From Hominimerdicola alba 8 (GTDB lineage Bacteria > Bacillota > Clostridia > Oscillospirales > Ruminococcaceae), in NCBI RefSeq assembly GCF_000178155.2, contig NZ_ADKM02000130.1:1-64000 (forward strand): a stretch of DNA of 64,000 nucleotides. The letters are read 5' to 3'. Made by a program: the position numbers and the translations under genes. Below, piece after piece: positions 16,419 through 24,826 of this stretch. Numbering within the stretch: the first letter of the stretch is position 1; every line of letters starts with the position of its first letter. A model generated the notes under the pieces. The model had not been told where the DNA came from. It was given only the letters and a program-made list of their open reading frames with translations, and did no database searches.

Positions 16419-18533
16419 ATGTTTGAGAATGCAAGAACTTTTGAAACCACCTACGCAGGCAGACCTGTCGTAGTTGAAACAGGCAAGACCTGCGGGCTGG
16501 CCAACGGCTCCTGCTGGGTAAGATACGGTGAAACTGTCGTAATGGCAAACGTTACCGCTTCCAAGAAGCCCCGTGAGGGCGTGGATTTCTTCCCGCTTTC
16601 CGTTGACTTTGAAGAGAAGATGTATGCTGTCGGCAGGATACCGGGCTCTTTCACCAAGCGTGAAGGCAAGGCAAGCGACAAGGCTATACTGACTTCAAGA
16701 TGCGTTGACAGACCTATCAGACCTCTGTTCCCTAAGGATATGAGAAACGATGTAACTGTAGTTATGACAGTTCTGTCGGTAGACCCCGATAATTCGCCCG
16801 AAATAACAGGCATGATAGCGACGGCTATCGCTATCTCCATCTCCGATATCCCGTGGAACGGTCCTGTAGCTTCCATCAACGTTGGCTATGTTGACGGTGA
16901 ACTGGTGCTCAACCCCACCCTCGAACAGAGAGCTAAAAATAAGCTGAACCTGACTGTTGCGGGTTCTGCCGAGAAGATAGTAATGATCGAAGCTGGCGCT
17001 GAAGAGATACCCGATGACCTGATGCTCAAGGCTATCGAAACAGGTCACGCCGAGATCAAGAAGATGGTAGAGTTCATCAAGGGCATTCAGGCTGAGATAG
17101 GCAAGCCTAAGTTCGAGTTCGAGTCGATGGAAGTTGACCACGACCTGTTCGATGAGATCGAGGCTATGGTAGGCGAGGACGTCAAGAAGGCTCTCGATAC
17201 CGATGACAAGAACGTAAGAGATGCAAGAATGCAGCCCATCTATGATGCTGTTCACGAGAAGTATGACGAGCAGTATCCCGATCAGGGCGCTATGCTGGAG
17301 GAAGTTCTCTATAAACTCCAGAAGAAGATAGTAAGAAACTGGCTGTACGAAGGCAAGCGTGTTGACGGCAGAGGCATCGATGAGATCAGACCTCTGGCGG
17401 CTGAAGTTGGCGTTCTGCCTAGAGTACACGGTTCAGGCATATTCACCAGAGGTCAGACTCAGGTAATGACAGTCTGCACACTGGGCCCCATTTCCGATGC
17501 TCAGAAGCTGGACGGTCTGGACGAGGAAACCAGCAAGAGATATATGCACCAGTACAACTTCCCAAGCTACTCTGTAGGCGAAACAAGACCTTCCAGAGGA
17601 CCCGGAAGACGTGAGATTGGTCACGGCGCACTGGCTGAAAGGGCACTCGTGCCTGTACTGCCAAGCGTTGAAGAGTTCCCATACGCTATCAGATGCGTGT
17701 CTGAGGTGCTTTCTTCCAACGGTTCGACTTCGCAGGGCTCTATCTGCGGCTCGACTCTGGCTCTGATGGACGCAGGCGTTCCGATAAAGGAGCCTGTTGC
17801 GGGTATCTCATGCGGTCTGATAACCAAAGAGGACGGCAGCTGGATGACAATGGTCGATATTCAGGGTCTTGAAGACTTCTACGGCGATATGGACTTCAAG
17901 GTGGGCGGTACCAAGAACGGTATCACCGCTATACAGGTAGATATCAAGGTCGATGGTCTGACTATGGACATCATCGCAAGCGCTTTCGAGAAGACAAGAA
18001 AGGCGAGAATGTACATTCTCGATGAGATAATGCTCAAGGCTATACCTGAGGTAAGACCTGAGGTAAGCAAGTGGGCACCTAAGATGCTCACCACAAAGGT
18101 CCCTGTTGACAAGATCAGAGAAGTTATCGGCTCAGGCGGAAAGGTGATACAGAAGATCAGTGCAGAGTGCGAAGTCAAGATCGATATCAACGAGGACGGC
18201 AGCGTATTCGTTTCGGGTCTGGACAAGGAGAAGGCTCAGCAGGCTATCAACATCATCAACACCATCGCAAACGATCCCGAGATCGGTGCTATCTACAAGG
18301 GCAAGGTCGTTCGTATCATGAACTTCGGTGCGTTTGTTGAGATTGCTCCCGGTAAGGACGGTCTGGTACACATCTCCAAGCTGGATAAGCAGAGAGTTGA
18401 AAAGGTAGAAGATGTTGTTTCCATCGGTGACGAGATCGTTGTCAAGGTAATGGAGATCGACGATCAGGGCAGGATCAACCTGTCCCGCAAGGACGCACTG
18501 GCTGACCTCGCCAAGAGGAATGCGGCTAAGTAA
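16419..18533 (+). CDS. pnp: Polynucleotide phosphorylase (PNPase)
   Basis: 704 residues, the standard length. Two RNase PH-like domains (about 10-140 and 310-530) are joined by an all-helical linker. The second carries the FPSYSVGETRPSRGPGRREIGHGALAERAL active-site region, and the Asp pair for metal lies near DFYGDMDFKVGG. A KH domain (about 550-615, with VIGSGGKVIQKI) and an S1 domain (about 620-690, IYKGKVVRIMNFGAFVEI) bind RNA. It degrades RNA from the 3' end by phosphorolysis. The ribosome site GAGGAGG is strong, and the gene sits in the conserved rpsO-pnp order. A stem-loop without T tract follows the stop. Confidence 0.98.
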   Translation: MFENARTFETTYAGRPVVVETGKTCGLANGSCWVRYGETVVMANVTASKKPREGVDFFPLSVDFEEKMYAVGRIPGSFTKREGKASDKAILTSRCVDRPIRPLFPKDMRNDVTVVMTVLSVDPDNSPEITGMIATAIAISISDIPWNGPVASINVGYVDGELVLNPTLEQRAKNKLNLTVAGSAEKIVMIEAGAEEIPDDLMLKAIETGHAEIKKMVEFIKGIQAEIGKPKFEFESMEVDHDLFDEIEAMVGEDVKKALDTDDKNVRDARMQPIYDAVHEKYDEQYPDQGAMLEEVLYKLQKKIVRNWLYEGKRVDGRGIDEIRPLAAEVGVLPRVHGSGIFTRGQTQVMTVCTLGPISDAQKLDGLDEETSKRYMHQYNFPSYSVGETRPSRGPGRREIGHGALAERALVPVLPSVEEFPYAIRCVSEVLSSNGSTSQGSICGSTLALMDAGVPIKEPVAGISCGLITKEDGSWMTMVDIQGLEDFYGDMDFKVGGTKNGITAIQVDIKVDGLTMDIIASAFEKTRKARMYILDEIMLKAIPEVRPEVSKWAPKMLTTKVPVDKIREVIGSGGKVIQKISAECEVKIDINEDGSVFVSGLDKEKAQQAINIINTIANDPEIGAIYKGKVVRIMNFGAFVEIAPGKDGLVHISKLDKQRVEKVEDVVSIGDEIVVKVMEIDDQGRINLSRKDALADLAKRNAAK

Positions 18534-18551
18534 GTCAAATTGAAAATATTC

Positions 18552-18588
18552 TCTATGCAGGGCGTGTCTTCGGGTACGACCTGCATAG
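18552..18588 (+). other. Stem-loop after pnp
   Basis: CTATGCAGG pairs perfectly with CCTGCATAG around a 19-base part-paired loop. There is no T tract, so this is more likely an RNA stability or processing element than a terminator. Confidence 0.5.
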
Positions 18589-18604
18589 CTGTAATTATAA
18601 GGAA

Positions 18605-18656
18605 ATTGTCTGCTTACGGGATATGAACCCTCGCAAAAACACATATAAAAGCAGAC
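18605..18656 (+). repeat. Inverted repeat before the zinc-ribbon pair
   Basis: TTGTCTGCTT and AAGCAGACAA are exact inverted repeats about 32-34 bases apart, ending about 30 bases before the start codon of the next gene. It could be an operator or a leader hairpin. Confidence 0.4.
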
Positions 18657-18687
18657 AACATGAATAATCGAAAAGGAGTAACAGAAT

Positions 18688-19497
18688 ATGAATTGTCCAA
18701 TGTGTGGTGGAAATCTCGGTGAGAACGATCAGAGCTGTCAGTACTGCGGCACCAGAAGAAGCGAGATGGGTCCCGCTTTCAACAACCAGCCGAATACTGT
18801 CAACTACGGAAATGCCAATAATTACAGCAATAACGCGGCCTACGGTCAGCAGGGCGGATATGGCAATGATAACTACGGTAATACAGCCAATTACGGTCAG
18901 CCAAACAGCTATGGCATGGGCTACGGTATGAATGCGCCGCGCAATTCGGGCAGCGGCTTCGCTTCAAGGGCGCTGATGAATCCGCTCGGAACGATAAAAA
19001 AGATCAGGCTGATAACATCGCTGATATGTATACTGATATTTATAGGCGTGTTCCTGTACAGGAACGTCTTTATGATGCGCGATGTCAAAAAAGACTTTGA
19101 CGATTTTTCGGTGACTTTCCCGCAGGTGCTCAAAGAAGATAAAACATCGACTTTCAATGACAATGATGCAGAAGAGAGCGCGGTATATTCCAACAACAAC
19201 ATTGCCTTTGCATATGTAAAGTATGATATGAGCGATGCTGATGTCGATGCGGAAACTTTTGTAGAATACATGGATATTTCGCTTAAGAGCGGACTTGATG
19301 ATTATGACCAGATAAAACTGGTAGGTGATAAACTCTACTTCTATTTTTCTGAGGACGATGAGAATTATTACAGTCTTCTTACAGCCGAGAAAAAAGACGA
19401 TGACCTCTATATGTTCATCGGTTATTGCCTCAAATCAGAGGAGAGCAAGTACAGTTCACAGGTAGGCAAGATGATACAGTCTATCAAATTCAAATAA
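18688..19497 (+). CDS. Zinc-ribbon, Gly/Asn/Tyr-rich membrane protein
   Basis: 269 residues. The N-terminus is a zinc ribbon with CPMCGG and CQYCGTRR (two Cys-x-x-Cys pairs, residues 3-6 and 17-20). A low-complexity linker of about 70 residues rich in Asn, Gly, Tyr and Gln follows (for example NYGNANNYSNN), then one transmembrane helix (about 110-130) and an outer domain of about 135 residues rich in Asp. The ribbon would be cytosolic and the acidic domain outside. It is a paralogue of the next gene, which keeps ribbon, helix and outer domain but lacks the linker. Function unknown; such zinc-ribbon proteins are often stress or envelope sensors. Confidence 0.75.
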   Translation: MNCPMCGGNLGENDQSCQYCGTRRSEMGPAFNNQPNTVNYGNANNYSNNAAYGQQGGYGNDNYGNTANYGQPNSYGMGYGMNAPRNSGSGFASRALMNPLGTIKKIRLITSLICILIFIGVFLYRNVFMMRDVKKDFDDFSVTFPQVLKEDKTSTFNDNDAEESAVYSNNNIAFAYVKYDMSDADVDAETFVEYMDISLKSGLDDYDQIKLVGDKLYFYFSEDDENYYSLLTAEKKDDDLYMFIGYCLKSEESKYSSQVGKMIQSIKFK

Positions 19498-19510
19498 GGA
19501 GGCTGTTTAT

Positions 19511-20290
19511 ATGGTTTGTAAGACCTGCGGAAAACCTGTTGAAACAGGCGAAAAAATGTGCAGAAACTGCGGTACGCTGACCGAATTCGGGCTTGAATCA
19601 CAGATGGTCGGACTGAAAAAGCCACAGCAGACTAACGATTTTCAGCAAAAAGCCGCTCGGTTCGGTGAAGTGACAGTCAGAGAACGGAAGGCTTCTGTAT
19701 TTGCATCGATAGACCCGAAAATCGCTGGCATTATTTTGCTTATTTCGATGCTTGTCATATTCTTCGGAACTTTCTTCTACTACGAGAGCAAGAATATCAC
19801 TGTCGAGATGAAAGGCTATGACATCACACTTCCCGCTTCGATGAGGGAGGTCAAAGACAGATCTTTCGAGGTAATGGATTCTATCAGCTGTGATTCCTAC
19901 GCGAACAACAGGATGGAGTTCACCTGCATACGGTACGATGCAGAAACTATCATACCCGACCTGTCGCTCAACCCTTCAAATGACGATATAGAAGGTCTGG
20001 ACGCATACTATACCGCAAAGTCGGAACTGGAGATGCTTGATCTGAATTTTCCTGAGATGCTTGATGGAATTTTCTCGGAAAAACTGAAAAACTACGAGCG
20101 CAAGAAACTGCAAGGCAGGGTGCTGGAGTTCACTTACAGCGACAAGGCAATGGTCGATAATTTCGTGGCTGTGCATATCGAGGTCAAGGATCATACAGTC
20201 TACCAGTTCAGCCTGCTGTGTTCCAACGACCAGAAGAGCAAGCTGGAAAAGAAGTTCAAAGATATATTCAAGTCAATAGAAATGCACTGA
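19511..20290 (+). CDS. Zinc-ribbon membrane protein, paralogue of the preceding gene
   Basis: 259 residues, AAGGAGG before ATG, 13 bases after its neighbour. An N-terminal ribbon (CKTCGK and CRNCGT) is followed by a short basic linker, a transmembrane helix (about 75-95, IIVLLISMLVIFFGTFFY-like) and an outer domain of about 160 residues. The order and the outer-domain pattern (LPASMREVKD near the helix, a final KKFKDIFKSIEMH) match the preceding protein (FPQVLKEDK, KMIQSIKFK), so the pair arose by tandem duplication. No enzymatic motif seen. The two are probably co-translated and may form a complex. Confidence 0.75.
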   Translation: MVCKTCGKPVETGEKMCRNCGTLTEFGLESQMVGLKKPQQTNDFQQKAARFGEVTVRERKASVFASIDPKIAGIILLISMLVIFFGTFFYYESKNITVEMKGYDITLPASMREVKDRSFEVMDSISCDSYANNRMEFTCIRYDAETIIPDLSLNPSNDDIEGLDAYYTAKSELEMLDLNFPEMLDGIFSEKLKNYERKKLQGRVLEFTYSDKAMVDNFVAVHIEVKDHTVYQFSLLCSNDQKSKLEKKFKDIFKSIEMH

Positions 20291-20296
20291 GTTTAA

Positions 20297-20324
20297 GCCC
20301 CCGATGCCGAACGGCGTTGGGGGC
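20297..20324 (+). terminator. Stem-loop after the zinc-ribbon pair
   Basis: GCCCCC with an inner GCC pairs with GGC and GGGGGC. The following T run is short. Confidence 0.5.
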
Positions 20325-20367
20325 ACAGTTTTCAGGGGCGGCGCATAGTATGCACAGGGGTGAAACT

Positions 20368-20685
20368 ATGGTGTATCTTGCGGCGGTGCTGGTACTTATC
20401 ACGGCAGGGCTTCTGCTGGGGGAACTGTTTCGCGGTGACGAAATACCCGCTGTGCCTGCGGCAGTGGTCGTTTTTGATGACGGAAGCATCGGACTTGAAG
20501 CGCAGGTGATGTCATTCCTGCGGGAAGAAGAAGCCTTGGGGCGGAACGCAAGACCTGTCATAATTTACCGCACTGACAGAGATTTCAGCAATGCGGCTGA
20601 AAGGCTTGCCGCTGAAAACAGCGGGGTGTATCTTGCAGGAGATATGGGAGAAGTCGGTCGCATCGCGGCAGGTGTAAAAGAATGA
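20368..20685 (+). CDS. Small single-helix membrane protein, unknown
   Basis: 105 residues from the ATG at 20368, which has AGGGGTG eight bases upstream; the frame is open further upstream but overlaps the previous gene. The N-terminal hydrophobic helix VYLAAVLVLITAGLLLGELF is followed by about 80 residues with a beta-alpha-like pattern (VVVFDDGS, PVIIYRTDRD, GVYLAGDMGE). No family recognised. It overlaps a possible early start of recD2 by an ATGA junction, so it may share that transcript. Confidence 0.55.
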   Translation: MVYLAAVLVLITAGLLLGELFRGDEIPAVPAAVVVFDDGSIGLEAQVMSFLREEEALGRNARPVIIYRTDRDFSNAAERLAAENSGVYLAGDMGEVGRIAAGVKE

Positions 20686-20735
20686 TGGCTCATACTGCGG
20701 GCGGCAGGGGAGTCGGAGGAAAGGAGAAACGGAAA

Positions 20736-22985
20736 ATGGCAGAGCCAGAGAGGATAGAGGGCGAAGTAGACCGTGTAAAATTCAAGAATTCAGACGGCAG
20801 TTTCTGCGTGATAAACGTCAAGACTGACGATGAACTGATAACCGCTGTCGGTGCGATGGGCGACATCGAAGAGGGCGAGATGGTGGTGCTGACGGGCGAG
20901 TTTTTCAACAGCGACATCTACGGCAAAGAGATGAAAGTGCAGATGTTCGAGAGAAGCCTGCCCTCTACAGAAGCGGCTATACTGAGGTATCTCAGCAGTG
21001 GGGCGCTTAAGTCTGTAAGACCGCTGATAGCTAAGATGCTTGTTAAGAAGTTCGGTGACAAGACGCTGGAAATAATCGAAAACGAGCCTGAAAGGATACT
21101 GGAGATAGCGGGCATGACGCAGGAACGTGTCGATACTATCAGCGATGAATTCAAGAAAGCGTTCGCGGCGCGTGCGCTGGTGGTCTATATGAATAAAAAC
21201 GGCATACCCACCAAATACGGCGTTCGCGCATGGCGCAAGCTGGGAAACGGCGCTCAGCAGGAGATAAAGAAGAACCCCTACATAATGTGCGGTGACGGCA
21301 TCGACCTGCCATTTGAGGACGCTGACAGCATCGCAGAAAAAGAGGAGATACCCCGTGACAGCGAACAGCGCATAAGGGCGGGCATACGCTTTGCTCTGAG
21401 AGATGTTGCCCGCGAAAAGGGTCATACCTGCATAGCTATGGAAGCACTGAAATATGACGCTGTAAGGCTGTTGGATATAAGCGGTGAACTGTTTGACAAG
21501 GTGAAGAAAGTCGCCCTTGCCGAACAGGATATCTACGAACTTGAGATAAACGGCGAGAGTTTCGTGATGCTTGATGACTATTATAAGGCTGAGGAGTACA
21601 TAGCAAGGCGGCTGGAAGTGATGAAATCCATATCACATGATAGCAGGATAGACTATACGCCTGTCATCGAACTGGAAGAGTCCCAGACAGGCATAAAGTA
21701 CGAAGACCAACAGAAAAAAGCAATAAATCTCGCGCTTTCAGAGGGCTTTCTGGTGCTGACGGGAGGTCCGGGCACAGGTAAGACCACAACGCTGAATGCC
21801 ATAATATCGCTGTTTGAACAGCAGTCGCTCGATGTTTTCATCGCAGCACCCACAGGCAGGGCGGCAAAGCGCATAAGCGACCTGACAGGTCATGATGCCA
21901 AAACGATACACCGCATGCTTGAAGTCATGCCATCTGACGGTGACAGAATGCTGTTCATTCACGATGAGGACAACCTGCTGGACTGCGATGTAATGGTGGT
22001 CGATGAGATGTCGATGGTTGACAGCGAACTGTTTGAGGCTCTTCTGAGGGCGCTGAAAGTCACCTGCAAGCTGGTGCTTGTGGGCGACAGTGACCAGCTT
22101 CCGCCTGTTGGCGCGGGCAACGTCCTTCAGGATATCATCGACAGCGGCGTGATGTCGGTGGTGCGGCTGACCGAAGTGTTCAGGCAGGCGCAGGAGTCTG
22201 ATATAGTCATGAATGCCCACCGCATAGTTTCGGGTGAGATGATAGACCTCAAAAAGCGTGACAGGGACTTTGTTTTCCTGCACCGCGCCGATCCCGACAG
22301 CTTATACAGCACACTGGTGGAACTTTGTGCCGAACGTCTGCCAAACAAGTACGGCGTTTCGCCCATATCTGATATACAGGTGCTCTCACCCACGAAACAG
22401 GGGGCGATAGCCACACATACCCTCAACAAGATATTGCAGGAGAAGCTGAACCCTCCCGCCGCCGACAAGGAAGAGATAAAGACCGCATACCGCATCTACC
22501 GCGTGGGCGATAAGGTGATGCAGACCCGCAATAACTACGAGATAAGCTGGACACCCGAAAACAGCAGTGATGACGAGGAAAGCGGCAAGGGCATGTATAA
22601 CGGCGATATCGGCATAATAGTCGAGGCCGATCCCAAAGCAAAGACGCTGGCTGTGAATTTTGAGGGGCGCATAGCCCTGTATCGCGGCGAGATGCTTGAC
22701 GATCTGGAACTTGCTTACGCGGTGACTGTACACAAAAGTCAGGGCAGTGAGTACGATGTGGTGATACTGACACTCTATCAGGGACTTGATGCGCTGTATT
22801 ACCGCAATCTGCTGTACACGGCGGTCACAAGGGCGAAGAAACTGCTGGTCATACTGGGTACATCGGGGCGCATCGGCTACATGATACGCAACAACAACAA
22901 AAGCCTGAGATTTACAGCGCTCAGGTACATGCTCGAACAGGGTGCATACGCAAAAGAGTTCGAGGAGATGGACGAAGACATCTGA
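20736..22985 (+). CDS. recD2: ATP-dependent RecD-like DNA helicase (RecD2)
   Basis: 749 residues from the ATG at 20736, after GGAGGAAAGGAG; this start gives MAEPERIEGEV, in line with the family N-terminus. An upstream ATG at 20682 that overlaps the previous stop is the alternative. The N-terminal OB-like part and a helix-hairpin-helix stretch (about 95-190) precede an SF1B helicase core: Walker A GGPGTGKTTT (from residue 343), VVDEMSMVD, VGDSDQLPPVG, and the C-terminal YAVTVHKSQGSEYD and TAVTRAKKLL motifs. RecD2 is a 5'-3' helicase found without RecBC and works in DNA repair. Confidence 0.95.
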   Translation: MAEPERIEGEVDRVKFKNSDGSFCVINVKTDDELITAVGAMGDIEEGEMVVLTGEFFNSDIYGKEMKVQMFERSLPSTEAAILRYLSSGALKSVRPLIAKMLVKKFGDKTLEIIENEPERILEIAGMTQERVDTISDEFKKAFAARALVVYMNKNGIPTKYGVRAWRKLGNGAQQEIKKNPYIMCGDGIDLPFEDADSIAEKEEIPRDSEQRIRAGIRFALRDVAREKGHTCIAMEALKYDAVRLLDISGELFDKVKKVALAEQDIYELEINGESFVMLDDYYKAEEYIARRLEVMKSISHDSRIDYTPVIELEESQTGIKYEDQQKKAINLALSEGFLVLTGGPGTGKTTTLNAIISLFEQQSLDVFIAAPTGRAAKRISDLTGHDAKTIHRMLEVMPSDGDRMLFIHDEDNLLDCDVMVVDEMSMVDSELFEALLRALKVTCKLVLVGDSDQLPPVGAGNVLQDIIDSGVMSVVRLTEVFRQAQESDIVMNAHRIVSGEMIDLKKRDRDFVFLHRADPDSLYSTLVELCAERLPNKYGVSPISDIQVLSPTKQGAIATHTLNKILQEKLNPPAADKEEIKTAYRIYRVGDKVMQTRNNYEISWTPENSSDDEESGKGMYNGDIGIIVEADPKAKTLAVNFEGRIALYRGEMLDDLELAYAVTVHKSQGSEYDVVILTLYQGLDALYYRNLLYTAVTRAKKLLVILGTSGRIGYMIRNNNKSLRFTALRYMLEQGAYAKEFEEMDEDI

Positions 22986-23000
22986 TAAGGGGGCGGGCGA

Positions 23001-24044
23001 ATGCCATTCAATATCATAAGGGCAGATATCACAACGGTAAAGGCTGATGCCATCGTAAATGCGGCTAACAATTCGCTTCTTGGCGGCGGGGGAGTTGACG
23101 GCGCGATACACCGCGCGGCAGGAGCAGAACTTCTGGAAGAGTGCAGGACGCTCGGCGGCTGTGAAACAGGTCATGCTAAGGCGACAGCAGGCTACAGGCT
23201 GGATTGCAGGCACATAATACATACGGCAGGTCCTGTATGGCGGGGCGGAAATGACGGCGAAGAAGAACTTCTCAGGTCTTGCTACAGAAACTCTCTGGCG
23301 CTGGCGAAGAGTCTTGGCTGTGAGAGCATAGCTTTCCCGCTGATATCGGCAGGCATATACGGCTACCCTAAGCGTGCGGCTATCGAAGTCGCAGAGAGCG
23401 AAGCGCGGGCATTTCTTGAAGAAAACGAAATGGATATCACGCTGGTCGTTTTCGACAGAGCCGAATTTGAGATAAGCAGTGACCGTTACAGCGATATCGC
23501 GCAGTACATCGATGATGCTTACGCAGATGCGGTAAAAAAACGCGAACGCGGCAGAACAGCAGAAATGAACTCGGCTTTCGGGGCGGCTGAAAAGTCAAAA
23601 AAACGGAGGTTTTTCGGGGTAAAAGCGAAGTCAGCCGAACCCGCTCCGCTGATGGAAGAGTGCTGTGAAGCTATATCGGCGGCAGATATTTTTGCCGACC
23701 GTGACGAATCATTCTCACAGTCACTTCTGCGAATGATAGATGAGCGCGGCATGACCGATGTTGAAGCGTACAAGCGTGCGAACATCGACCGCAAGCTGTT
23801 CTCTAAGATACGCAGTGACATTCACTACAAGCCCAAAAAACAGACGGTGCTTGCATTTGCAGTGGCGCTGAAACTCAGCCTTGCCGAAACCGAGCAATTA
23901 CTGGCGCGGGCAGGCTTTGCGCTGTCAAACTCACTGGACTTCGACCTGATAGTCAAGTACCATATCACACACGGCATATACGACATTTACGAGATAAACG
24001 AAGCACTCTTCCGATTTGACCAGACTTTGCTGGGTCAGGTCTGA
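23001..24044 (+). CDS. Macro-domain protein with C-terminal helical DNA-binding-like domain
   Basis: 347 residues. Residues 1-175 are a macro domain of the MacroD/YmdB kind: [40 protein letters not shown] and ISAGIYGYP. These bind ADP-ribose and often remove it from proteins or O-acetyl-ADP-ribose. A lysine-rich linker (about 180-215) leads to about 110 residues (235-347) with a helix-turn-helix feel: [38 protein letters not shown] and a LLARAGF helix. This tail resembles XRE-like folds that co-occur with macro or TIR domains in Clostridia. Ends at a terminator; starts 15 bases after recD2. Confidence 0.82.
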   Translation: MPFNIIRADITTVKADAIVNAANNSLLGGGGVDGAIHRAAGAELLEECRTLGGCETGHAKATAGYRLDCRHIIHTAGPVWRGGNDGEEELLRSCYRNSLALAKSLGCESIAFPLISAGIYGYPKRAAIEVAESEARAFLEENEMDITLVVFDRAEFEISSDRYSDIAQYIDDAYADAVKKRERGRTAEMNSAFGAAEKSKKRRFFGVKAKSAEPAPLMEECCEAISAADIFADRDESFSQSLLRMIDERGMTDVEAYKRANIDRKLFSKIRSDIHYKPKKQTVLAFAVALKLSLAETEQLLARAGFALSNSLDFDLIVKYHITHGIYDIYEINEALFRFDQTLLGQV

Positions 24045-24058
24045 GCGAATATAAGACG

Positions 24059-24095
24059 AAAGGGAAGAAAGGCAGAACTTTCTTCCCTTTTTTGT
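24059..24095 (+). terminator. Terminator after the macro-domain gene
   Basis: AAAGGGAAGAAAG pairs with CTTTCTTCCCTTTTTT. Confidence 0.9.
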
Positions 24096-24137
24096 GCATA
24101 AAAAGACACCCCTGCCAAAGCAGAAGTGTCTTCGTAA

Positions 24138-24209
24138 GCTGGTGGCCGGACTCGAACCGGCGACCTGCTCATTACGAATGAGCTGCACTACCAACTGTGC
24201 TACACCAGC
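24138..24209 (-). tRNA. tRNA-Thr (CGT anticodon)
   Basis: On the minus strand GCTGGTG pairs with CACCAGC (acceptor), GCAC/GTGC (D arm), GCTCA-TTCGTAA-TGAGC (anticodon arm) and GCCGG-TTCGAGT-CCGGC (T arm). The anticodon CGT reads ACG, so Thr. Total 72 bases; CCA is not encoded. Confidence 0.95.
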
Positions 24210-24244
24210 ATATATCAGCCCTGCCGTAAGACAGGGCATTTTGT

Positions 24245-24712
24245 TTACCAAGTCTGATCGTCGCCCTCGATAGAAGTCAGTGCGAGGTCACCCGCCGCCA
24301 TAGCCTTAGCCCTTACATAAGCCGCCAGTGAAGCCACATCTATCGTGCTCAGTTCATCAGTCAGCTCCTGCAAAATGGCAGGGGGAATGGAATAACTGTG
24401 TACCTCAGGCATGTGTATCTCAGGCGCGAACTTGAACATGGGTATAGTCGCATCATCAGTATTGAGATCACAGCGGAAATCGGTCGGTATCTTATACGGC
24501 TCGTCCTTGCGGGGCTTTTTGATAAGTTCGACCTTAGTCAGCCATACATTCAGCTTGTTGAAGTCGGCTGAAAGCTGAGGGAGCACATCATTATCGGCAT
24601 AGTATATGAACAGCGAAGCTAAGTCATTCATGATGAAAACTCTGTCAAGCGCGAAGTCATTGAAAAACACATGCCGCAGAGCACAGCAAAGCGCAAACTT
24701 ATTTCTTGCCAT
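24245..24712 (-). CDS. Hypothetical protein
   Basis: 155 residues, site AGGAGG before ATG. No signal peptide or clear membrane helix. The first half is hydrophobic and mixed (SLFIYYADND), the second is acidic with Pro-rich segments (HMPEVHSYSIPPAILQ) and a final helix ASLAAYVRAKAMAAGDLAL. I do not recognise a family. It has its own promoter (TTGACA, 17 bp, TATAAT at 24758-24786 minus) and lies beside the tRNA, with no partner gene. Confidence 0.65.
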   Translation of the reverse strand: MARNKFALCCALRHVFFNDFALDRVFIMNDLASLFIYYADNDVLPQLSADFNKLNVWLTKVELIKKPRKDEPYKIPTDFRCDLNTDDATIPMFKFAPEIHMPEVHSYSIPPAILQELTDELSTIDVASLAAYVRAKAMAAGDLALTSIEGDDQTW

Positions 24713-24757
24713 AACATATCCCTCCTATATTCGGCCGGAACTTATATCAGCCTTGAT

Positions 24758-24786
24758 ATTATACCACATTTCCTCTGATTTGTCAA
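24758..24786 (-). promoter_or_regulatory. Promoter of the 24245-24712 gene
   Basis: Minus strand TTGACA, 17 bp, TATAAT: full consensus. Confidence 0.85.
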
Positions 24787-24826
24787 GAGCAGTTATCTGA
24801 CATGTTGTTAAGCGTATCCTCAGCCT

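Noticed and set aside
23931-24251. A 106-codon minus-strand frame covering the tRNA-Thr gene
   Set aside because: It runs through a complete tRNA and the end of the macro-domain gene and has no ribosome site.
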